The position numbers and the translations under genes are program-made. A model generated the notes under the pieces. The model was not told the DNA's origin and did not search any database. It was given only the letters and a program-made list of their open reading frames with translations. Shown here in pieces: positions 15,117 through 20,983 of a stretch of 20,983 bases of DNA. The DNA lies in assembly GCA_002339085.1 (NCBI GenBank), contig DDDX01000086.1, forward strand, positions 1-20,983. Direction: 5' to 3'. How positions within the stretch are numbered: the stretch's first letter is position 1; every line of letters begins with the position of its first letter. Origin of the DNA: Cellvibrionales bacterium UBA1969 (GTDB taxonomy: Bacteria; Pseudomonadota; Gammaproteobacteria; Pseudomonadales; UBA7434).

Positions 15117-17537
15117 TTAAACGTCTAAATTGGCAACAGATAATGCATTTTTCTCAATAAATTCGCGCCTTGGCTCGACTTGATCGCCCATCAAAGTGGT
15201 AAATATTTGATCGGCAGCTATCGCGTCTTCAATGGTCACCACCAACATGCGCCGCACTTCTGGGTCCATTGTTGTTTCCCATAACTGATCAGGGTTCATT
15301 TCGCCCAACCCTTTGTAGCGCTGTATCATAAAACCCCGCTTAGCCTCGGACATTAACCAATGTAATGCTTCTGGAAAATCTGCAATTTCTTGTCGCTTAT
15401 CGCCACGCTTAATAAAACCAGATGGCTCGATCAACTCAGCTATTTTATGACTCAATTGATTAATCGAACGGTATTCCGCCGAGCTAAAAAAGTCATGGCC
15501 CAGCTGATAATTTGAAGTAATACCATGCGAGACAATCGATATTTCAGGAATAAAGTATCCGCGCTCCAAATCTTGTTTAACGGTAATAGAGTAGCTTTGC
15601 TGTCCCGCCTTGTGTGAGTCAGTGAAAGTTTGTTCTAAGGCTTCACACCAAGAGTGCATGTGGCCAGAATCTTTTAGTTCCACTTCAGAAACGGGGTGCT
15701 GATGAATTAATCGCTCTAGAACCTCGGTAGGATAAATTTTAGATAGGCGATCAATCATTGCCATGACTGTTTTATACTCTGTTACCATTTGCCCTAATGC
15801 GTCAGCTTTAATTGCAGGAGCCTGATCATTGATATACAGTTCGGCATTTTCTAAAGCAACCTGAGTGAAGAAGCTATCTAGTTCTGCCTCATCTTTTAAA
15901 TAGCTTTGCTGCTTGCCCTTGCTTATTTTATAAAGCGGCGGCTGAGCAATAAAAACATGCCCACGGTCGATAAGCTCACGCATGTGGCGAAAGAAAAAAG
16001 TTAAAATTAAGGTTCTTATATGCGAGCCATCGACATCCGCATCGGTCATTATAATGATGGAATGATAGCGTAATTTATCGGCATCAAACTCTGCTGAGCC
16101 AATCCCACAACCCAATGCCGTCACTAGGTTACCGACCTCCGCCGAGGTAAGCATTTTGTCGAACCGGGCTTTTTCTACATTTAATATCTTGCCCTTTAAT
16201 GGCAAGATAGCCTGTGTTTTTCTTGCTCGGCCTTGCTTGGCTGACCCGCCCGCCGAATCACCCTCGACAATATAAATCTCTGAAAGTGCTGGGTCTTTTT
16301 CTTGGCAGTCTGCTAACTTGCCTGGTAAGCCAGCAATATCAAGCGCGCCTTTCCTGCGCGTCATTTCACGTGCTTTTCGTGCAGCCTCTCTTGCTCTAGC
16401 AGCATCAATCATCTTGCCGACAATAGCTTTAGCCTCTTGAGGGCTTTCTAACAAATACTCCGATAGCTTTTCGCCCATCGCCTGCTCTACAGCCGACTTA
16501 ACCTCTGATGAAACAAGCTTGTCTTTGGTTTGTGAAGAGAACTTTGGATCCGGCACTTTGACTGACACAATGGCCGTTAAGCCTTCTCGAGCGTCGTCAC
16601 CGGTGGTCGATACTTTAGCGCCCTTGCCCAAACCTTCTTTTTCAATATAAGCGTTTAAGCCCCGTGTTAATGCTGAGCGAAAACCCGCTAAGTGTGTGCC
16701 GCCGTCTCGCTGTGGAATGTTATTGGTGTAGCAGTAGATATTTTCTTGGAAGCCGTCATTCCACTGCAACGATACCTCAACCCCAATGTCTTCATACGTT
16801 GTTGAAAAATATAATCCGGTATTGATGGGTGTTTTATTGGTATTCAAATGTTCGACGAATGCGCGCAAACCGCCTTCATAGCAGAAGGTATCAGATTTAC
16901 CGGTTCGCTCATCGGTTAATAAAATATTAACGCCAGAATTTAAAAATGATAGTTCGCGTAAGCGTTTGGCTAGAATTTCATAGTGGTATTCAATATTAGT
17001 AAATGTTTCTGTAGACGGGTGAAAATGCACAGCTGTCCCTGAAGCGTCGGTTTCACCAATCACAGCTAACGGCGCATCAGGCACACCATGACGATAAACC
17101 TGCTCATAAACTTTGCCGTTACGTCGAACCGTTAACGTTAATAACGACGATAAAGCATTGACCACCGACACGCCCACACCGTGTAGGCCGCCAGAAACTT
17201 TGTAGGTGTTATCGTCAAACTTACCGCCAGCATGCAAAACCGTCATGATGACCTCTGCTGCAGAGACCCCCTCTTCATGAATATCGGTAGGAATGCCTCG
17301 CCCATCATCCGAGGTTGTAATTGAGTTATCAGGGTGAATAGTAACTTTTATTTGTGAACAAAACCCTGCCAGCGCCTCGTCAATCGAATTATCAACCAAC
17401 TCAAAAACCATGTGATGTAAACCGGTGCCATCGTCCGTGTCACCAATATACATACCAGGGCGCTTACGAACAGCATCAAGTCCCTTAAGGACCGTTATAC
17501 TCGAAGAATCATATTCTTCGACGCTGGTTTCTGTCAT
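15117..17537 (-). CDS. gyrB: DNA gyrase subunit B
   Basis: GyrB supplies the ATPase of gyrase, which introduces negative supercoils. The 806 residues include the long TOPRIM insertion of proteobacterial GyrB. The GHKL ATPase shows 'ELVDNSIDEALAG' (46-58; catalytic E46, Mg-binding N50), 'DDGRGIP' (77-83) and the lid 'GGLHGVGVSVVNALS' (116-130). The transducer domain runs to about 390. TOPRIM has 'YIVEGDSAGGSAKQGR' (E425) and 'MTDADVDGSHIRTL' (D499, D501). The C-terminal part has 'MIQRYKGLGEMNPDQLWETT', which contacts GyrA. A GAGG lies about nine bases before the ATG. A candidate promoter and a leader hairpin lie in the 209-base gap upstream, so gyrB probably has its own transcript besides read-through from recF. 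Confidence 0.98.
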   Translation of the reverse strand: MTETSVEEYDSSSITVLKGLDAVRKRPGMYIGDTDDGTGLHHMVFELVDNSIDEALAGFCSQIKVTIHPDNSITTSDDGRGIPTDIHEEGVSAAEVIMTVLHAGGKFDDNTYKVSGGLHGVGVSVVNALSSLLTLTVRRNGKVYEQVYRHGVPDAPLAVIGETDASGTAVHFHPSTETFTNIEYHYEILAKRLRELSFLNSGVNILLTDERTGKSDTFCYEGGLRAFVEHLNTNKTPINTGLYFSTTYEDIGVEVSLQWNDGFQENIYCYTNNIPQRDGGTHLAGFRSALTRGLNAYIEKEGLGKGAKVSTTGDDAREGLTAIVSVKVPDPKFSSQTKDKLVSSEVKSAVEQAMGEKLSEYLLESPQEAKAIVGKMIDAARAREAARKAREMTRRKGALDIAGLPGKLADCQEKDPALSEIYIVEGDSAGGSAKQGRARKTQAILPLKGKILNVEKARFDKMLTSAEVGNLVTALGCGIGSAEFDADKLRYHSIIIMTDADVDGSHIRTLILTFFFRHMRELIDRGHVFIAQPPLYKISKGKQQSYLKDEAELDSFFTQVALENAELYINDQAPAIKADALGQMVTEYKTVMAMIDRLSKIYPTEVLERLIHQHPVSEVELKDSGHMHSWCEALEQTFTDSHKAGQQSYSITVKQDLERGYFIPEISIVSHGITSNYQLGHDFFSSAEYRSINQLSHKIAELIEPSGFIKRGDKRQEIADFPEALHWLMSEAKRGFMIQRYKGLGEMNPDQLWETTMDPEVRRMLVVTIEDAIAADQIFTTLMGDQVEPRREFIEKNALSVANLDV

Positions 17538-17557
17538 AGTTTGACCTCAGAGTTAAG

Positions 17558-17576
17558 CTGGTTGTTTTTTGACCAG
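17558..17576 (-). other. Leader hairpin and flanking direct repeat upstream of gyrB
   Basis: CTGGT (17558-17562) and ACCAG (17572-17576) pair around a nine-base A-rich loop in the predicted gyrB leader, ending about 20 bases before the ATG. The nonamer AGTTAAGCT occurs twice, at 17551-17559 and 17575-17583, one copy on each side of the loop. This may influence translation or be a pair of protein sites; no known gyrB regulator site was recognised. Confidence 0.35.
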
Positions 17577-17655
17577 TTAAGCTTGATTCTTCACAGTGGG
17601 AAAATTTTTGCTAATCTAATTAAAATCAAATGCTTATATACCGTTTTATGTGATT

Positions 17656-17684
17656 ATTGTCTGCCTTTCGATAGCCAGAGTCAA
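17656..17684 (-). promoter_or_regulatory. Candidate sigma-70 promoter for gyrB
   Basis: On the minus strand TTGACT (17684-17679, five of six) and GACAAT (17661-17656, four of six) are separated by exactly 17 bases. The predicted start is near 17649, giving a leader of about 110 nt. It is the best match in the recF-gyrB gap. Confidence 0.5.
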
Positions 17685-17746
17685 CACCTTAATCCGGCAG
17701 TTTATGGCTGAAAGGACAACTTAAATAGTGATTCTTTCTATTGTAT

Positions 17747-18853
17747 TTAAAGCGCTGTTATCTCACCCCTTTCAAGCTCAAACACGGCAATGTTTTTTTC
17801 ATCCGACCAGGGTTGATCCGCCAGATCAGCGGCCTCAACACAGGTCATAAATAACTGTAAATTCAAGCCATCTAGAAGGCGGCATAACTTCGCTTGGTGA
17901 ATGTGATCAATCTCAGCGGGCAAATCATCGATTAATAAAATACAGCCGTTAGAGGTTTCTGTAATCATTAGCTGACACTGAGCAAGCTTGAGCGCACAGA
18001 CCACTAATTTTTGCTGTCCACGAGAAAGTACCTGACCAGCGTTTAAACCATTAATCGTCAGCTTTAAATCCGCACGTTGAGGTCCATGATGGGTAAAGCC
18101 GCGCTTAAAGTCGCGATGTTTGGACTCTTTTAATGTGGCATCTAAACGCCAGCCACTACTCCAACCGCGCTCATAAGATAGAATCAAACCGCTGTCAGGC
18201 AGCAACTGAGTCAAAAAATCGTAGAAGATAGGCTCAAAACTAGTAAAATAACGCTGCCTTGCTGAATCGACGATTAAGGCGGCCTCAATAAACTCATTAT
18301 CCCAGGCGGCTAAGGGTGTGCTGTGCGCCCGTCCAGAGCGTAGAGCACCGTTTCTTTGTTTTAATGAGCGCTGCATTCGCCGCCAAGCGCCATAAAACTC
18401 CTGTTCCACGTGAAACACGCCCCAATCGATGAATTGGCGTCGCTGCTTAGGACCGCCCTCTAATAACAAATAAGACGCGGCATTGATTAGTTGAAGCGGC
18501 AGCAATTCCGCCAACCGCACCAGGCTTTTTTCATCTTTGCCCGCAACACGTATTTTGTGACCACCCTTTTTTGCCCGCTTTACCCCTATCGCCACTCGTT
18601 GAGCGACGTCGTCAAGCGGCTCAAGCTCGCCAAATACGGTACACGTATTGGATAAATAATGAATAACCGGCTGGAGCTGGGCCCCTCGAAAAGACTTGGC
18701 TAGGCCTAAAATATAAACAGCCTCTAAAACCGACGTTTTGCCTGCACCATTTAGGCCGGTGAAAATATTGATGTCGCCTAAATCAGCGACCCTTGCGTCA
18801 ATGATATTTCGGACGCCGGAAATAGCTAAACTAGAAAGTTTCACGTGAAACAA
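17747..18853 (-). CDS. recF: DNA replication and repair protein RecF (non-ATG start)
   Basis: RecF is an SMC-like ATPase that, with RecO and RecR, helps load RecA at gapped DNA. The Walker A 'GLNGAGKTS' (33-41), the ABC signature 'LSRGQQK' (276-282) and the Walker B 'CILLIDDLPAEID' (304-316) are all present, and 368 residues is near family length. There is no ATG at the start. TTG at 18853 gives 'MFHVKLSSL', while GTG at 18844 gives 'MKLSSLAISGVRN', which places the Walker lysine at 36 as in E. coli, so I lean to the GTG. Both lie in or beside a parS-like palindrome, and a second parS is embedded in codons 146-151 ('VFHVEQ'). Seventy-eight bases separate it from dnaN. Confidence 0.95.
   Translation of the reverse strand: MFHVKLSSLAISGVRNIIDARVADLGDINIFTGLNGAGKTSVLEAVYILGLAKSFRGAQLQPVIHYLSNTCTVFGELEPLDDVAQRVAIGVKRAKKGGHKIRVAGKDEKSLVRLAELLPLQLINAASYLLLEGGPKQRRQFIDWGVFHVEQEFYGAWRRMQRSLKQRNGALRSGRAHSTPLAAWDNEFIEAALIVDSARQRYFTSFEPIFYDFLTQLLPDSGLILSYERGWSSGWRLDATLKESKHRDFKRGFTHHGPQRADLKLTINGLNAGQVLSRGQQKLVVCALKLAQCQLMITETSNGCILLIDDLPAEIDHIHQAKLCRLLDGLNLQLFMTCVEAADLADQPWSDEKNIAVFELERGEITAL
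18402..18417. promoter_or_regulatory. parS: parS centromere site inside recF (exact canonical 16-mer)
   Basis: The plus strand reads TGTTCCACGTGAAACA, identical to the parS sequence I know from Bacillus subtilis and shared by chromosomal ParB/Spo0J proteins across bacteria. It is near-palindromic around CACGTG. ParB binds here and spreads to form the origin-proximal partition complex. Location near dnaA is as expected. The coding cost is small: it encodes V-F-H-V-E-Q in RecF. Confidence 0.88.
18837..18852. promoter_or_regulatory. parS: Second parS site, overlapping the recF start
   Basis: The plus strand reads AGTTTCACGTGAAACA, matching the consensus TGTTTCACGTGAAACA at 15 of 16 bases, with a perfect 14-base palindrome as core. 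It lies 435 bases from the other site. It covers the candidate GTG start of recF, so ParB bound here could hinder recF transcription or be tolerated at low expression. Confidence 0.82.
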
Positions 18854-18865
18854 TTACCCGAATAA

Positions 18866-18895
18866 GCCGGCATACCGGCAGCTTGTATCAACAAG
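18866..18895. other. Two tandem hairpins between dnaN and recF
   Basis: GCCGG-CATA-CCGGC (18866-18879) and CTTGT-ATCA-ACAAG (18882-18895) are perfect 5-bp stems with four-base loops, side by side in the 78-base gap. On the minus strand the GC-rich one is followed by TTATTC rather than a T-run. They may be a weak attenuator or an RNA processing site lowering recF expression relative to dnaN. Confidence 0.4.
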
Positions 18896-18931
18896 AGTAA
18901 ATGCGAGAATAGAATAGCAATATTACCTACG

Positions 18932-20044
18932 CTATAAACGCATAGGCATCACAACATAAAGAGCGTTGTTATCAGCATTGCCGTCCTGAATCAAGGCGCT
19001 GCTCGCTGAATCTGAGAGAGTAATATTCACTTCATCACTGCCAAGCACACCAAGCACCTCAATCAAATAACTGACGTTAAAACCCATTTCGACGGTATCT
19101 CCTTGATAATTAACAGAAACCTCCTCATGAGCCTCTTCTTGCTCTGGGTTATTGGCTTGAATACCTACCAAGCCATCGCTAAGCGTGAAACGAATGCCTC
19201 TGAATTTTTCATTCGATAAAATTGCCGAACGAGACAGCGCGGCTTTTAAGTCTTCCTTCTTAGCAACTACTAGCTTGTTGCCACCTTTAGGTATAACTCG
19301 CTCGTAATCTGGAAACTTACCATCTACTAACTTTGAAACAAACACCATGCCATCGGTTGTGGCTCGAATATGGTTGGAGCCAAACTCTAACGTTATGTTG
19401 GCCGACTCATCCGCAAGCAGCCGAGTTAACTCAACGACCCCTTTACGAGGAATAATAAATTGCTGCTTTTCACCCTCAACAGTATCGGCCAGGTCTATAT
19501 GAGCAATGGCTAAACGGTGCCCGTCTGTAGCCACCGATTTGAAAGTTCGATCAGATAACTCCCAGAGCATGCCGTTTAAATAATAGCGAACGTCCTGTTG
19601 GGCCATAGAAAAACCCGTTCTACTCAATAAACGAGCAAAATCACCTTGGTTCACTGTTGCTGAAAAGCCACTATCGTCGCGCTGAACTGAGGGGAAGTCG
19701 GTGGCTGGCAATGTTGCCAAGGTATAGCGACTTCTGCCGCTTTTCACAAGCGCTTTTCCGCCGTCGAGCTCAAAGCCAATATCACAGCCGTCGGGTAGCG
19801 ACTTACAGATATCGACAAATTTTCTCGCGGGAACCGTAATATCGCCATCAGATTCAGCCTTGGCAATTGGAATAATGGTCGCACTCAGTTCAACCTCAAG
19901 ATCCGTGCCTGTTATATAAAGCACATCACCACTCACTCGGACTAGCAAATTAGCTAATATAGGCATCGTTTGTCGACGCTCAACTGCGCCTGCCACCAAA
20001 GTCAATGGCCGTAATAATTGTTCACGCGAAACGGTAAATTTCAT
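18932..20044 (-). CDS. dnaN: DNA polymerase III beta subunit (sliding clamp)
   Basis: DnaN forms the dimeric ring that tethers DNA polymerase III and many repair proteins to DNA. At 370 residues it has the three clamp domains expected. The start 'MKFTVSREQLLRPLTLVAGAVERRQTMPIL' is typical; 'TDLEVEL' (47-53), 'ATDGHRLA' in domain 2 and 'DGKFPDYERVIP' at the start of domain 3 are conserved. The C-terminus ends 'YVVMPMRL', the stretch that shapes the peptide-binding cleft and is identical to the E. coli ending as I recall it. A GGAG lies about 12 bases before the ATG. Sixty bases separate it from dnaA, so the two genes are very likely one operon, with recF after it. Confidence 0.98.
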   Translation of the reverse strand: MKFTVSREQLLRPLTLVAGAVERRQTMPILANLLVRVSGDVLYITGTDLEVELSATIIPIAKAESDGDITVPARKFVDICKSLPDGCDIGFELDGGKALVKSGRSRYTLATLPATDFPSVQRDDSGFSATVNQGDFARLLSRTGFSMAQQDVRYYLNGMLWELSDRTFKSVATDGHRLAIAHIDLADTVEGEKQQFIIPRKGVVELTRLLADESANITLEFGSNHIRATTDGMVFVSKLVDGKFPDYERVIPKGGNKLVVAKKEDLKAALSRSAILSNEKFRGIRFTLSDGLVGIQANNPEQEEAHEEVSVNYQGDTVEMGFNVSYLIEVLGVLGSDEVNITLSDSASSALIQDGNADNNALYVVMPMRL

Positions 20045-20104
20045 TGTTTTGTTGCGCTCCGTAAAGGTATTGTAGTGATAAAAAACATTTAAACACTCAT
20101 CGGC

Positions 20105-20983
20105 TTATGTCGCCAGTGTTCGCAATAAGTTCTGATAATCTTCACGAATATCCGAGCTCGTATCACGCAACTCTTTGATCTTTTTGCAGGCGTGAAGGAC
20201 GGTTGTGTGGTCTCTGCCACCAAAGGCGTCGCCAATTTCTGGCAAGCTGTGGTTGGTCAGTTCTTTTGCTAACGCCATAGCCATTTGCCTAGGTCTAGCG
20301 ACCGAACGGCTGCGGCGCTTTGACATTAAATCAGCCACTTTAATCTTATAATATTCGGCACTGGTGCGCTGTATATTATCAATGCTGACCTGCTTGTCCT
20401 GCAATGCCAAAAGGTCTTTTAACGATTCCTTGATCAAGGCTATATCAATCTCGGATTTTGTAAAGTGAGCGCTCGCTACCACCCTTTTTAGAGCACCCTC
20501 TAACTCCCGAACATTTGACCGAACCCTTTGTGCCAAAAAGAAAGCAGCCTCATTGGGTAGATCAACCTTCGCCTGCTCCGCTTTAGCCATCAAGATAGCA
20601 ACCCTTGTCTCTAGCTCAGGCGGCTCAACCGAGACCGTTAAACCCCAACCAAAACGTGATTTTAATCGCTCCTCCAAACCACGTAACTCTTTGGGGTAAC
20701 GGTCACAAGTTAGAATCATCTGCTGGCCACCCTCTAATAAAGCATTAAAGGTATGGAAGAACTCTTCTTGCGAGCGCTCCTTATTAGCAAAAAACTGAAT
20801 GTCGTCAATGAGCAAAGCATCAACGGAGCGGTAATAGCGCTTAAAATCGTTAATAGCATTCAACTGAAGAGCTTTGACCATGTCGGCAACAAAGCGCTCA
20901 GAATGAAGATATACCACCTTTGCATTGGGTTTTACTTCTTGCAGAGCATTACCAACCGCATGCATTAAATGGGTTTTACCTAA
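20105..20983 (-). CDS. dnaA: Chromosomal replication initiator protein DnaA, C-terminal part
   Basis: The frame is open to the right edge, giving the last 292 residues. The first visible residues, L-G-K-T-H-L, are the end of the Walker A loop; domains I and II and the start of the AAA+ domain are missing. 'VDALLIDDIQFFANKE' carries Walker B, 'LTCDRYPKELRGLEERLKSR' contains sensor and box VII regions, and 'NVRELEGALKRV' includes the sensor 2 arginine. The DNA-binding domain IV starts near 'ISIDNIQ'-like 'VSIDNIQRTSAEYYKIKVADL' and holds the signature 'GDAFGGRDHTTVLHACKKI', which reads DnaA boxes. No DnaA box (TTATCCACA type) was seen in the dnaA-dnaN or recF-gyrB gaps. Confidence 0.98.
   Translation of the reverse strand, partial: LGKTHLMHAVGNALQEVKPNAKVVYLHSERFVADMVKALQLNAINDFKRYYRSVDALLIDDIQFFANKERSQEEFFHTFNALLEGGQQMILTCDRYPKELRGLEERLKSRFGWGLTVSVEPPELETRVAILMAKAEQAKVDLPNEAAFFLAQRVRSNVRELEGALKRVVASAHFTKSEIDIALIKESLKDLLALQDKQVSIDNIQRTSAEYYKIKVADLMSKRRSRSVARPRQMAMALAKELTNHSLPEIGDAFGGRDHTTVLHACKKIKELRDTSSDIREDYQNLLRTLAT

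Noticed and set aside
16362..16377. TTTCACGTG half-site in gyrB
   Set aside because: Only the left half matches parS; the right half (CTTTT) is unrelated, so ParB binding is not expected.
20019..20036. Third parS-like sequence (GTTTCGCGTGAACA on the minus strand) near the dnaN start
   Set aside because: It keeps only about 11 of 14 core bases, lacks the central CACGTG palindrome and encodes conserved DnaN residues (V-S-R-E-Q), so similarity is probably by chance.

Overview
The window is a housekeeping segment of a bacterial chromosome that runs up to the replication-origin region, probably from a gammaproteobacterium. The contiguous block dnaA-dnaN-recF-gyrB, followed by glyQS, trkA, rsmB, fmt, def and then tsaC-hemF-aroE on the opposite strand, is the order I remember from Pseudomonas and its relatives. 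Base composition is moderate and the proteins resemble those of marine gammaproteobacteria, possibly of the Cellvibrionales type; that finer placement is inference only. dnaA runs off the right edge, so oriC, if it lies upstream of dnaA as is usual in this group, is outside the window.

Layout. Positions 1-180 hold the 3' end of a gamma-class carbonic anhydrase gene (+). Converging on it is a compact minus-strand operon (4409 down to 201): purE, tsaC, hemF, aroE and a secreted protein of the uncharacterised TIGR03790 family. Upstream of purE is a 187-base gap rich in inverted repeats, including a 20-base perfect palindrome. Next come two minus-strand genes of the carboxymuconolactone decarboxylase/AhpD-like fold (5550-4597), one with a CxxC pair and one that has lost it. 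A 601-base gap (5551-6151) follows. It contains a decayed 3' end of dprA, whose usual place is exactly here, and a promoter for the plus-strand run def-fmt-rsmB-trkA-trkH-glyQ-glyS (6152-15080). This run converges on gyrB, and gyrB, recF, dnaN and dnaA lie on the minus strand from 17537 to the edge.

Functions. def and fmt act at the two ends of formyl-methionine metabolism. rsmB modifies 16S rRNA, tsaC provides the first step of tRNA t6A, and glyQS charges tRNA-Gly. trkA and trkH form a potassium uptake system. purE, hemF and aroE belong to purine, haem and shikimate synthesis. dnaA, dnaN, recF and gyrB cover replication initiation, the sliding clamp, gap repair and supercoiling.

The most notable observations are two ParB-binding parS sites inside recF (one exact, one overlapping the recF start), the dprA remnant with loss of the neighbouring LysM gene, the CxxC/CxxC-less pair in the remodelled locus, and the TIGR03790 gene fused head to tail to aroE. 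I saw no mobile element, CRISPR array, rRNA or tRNA gene, and no clearly new multi-gene system.
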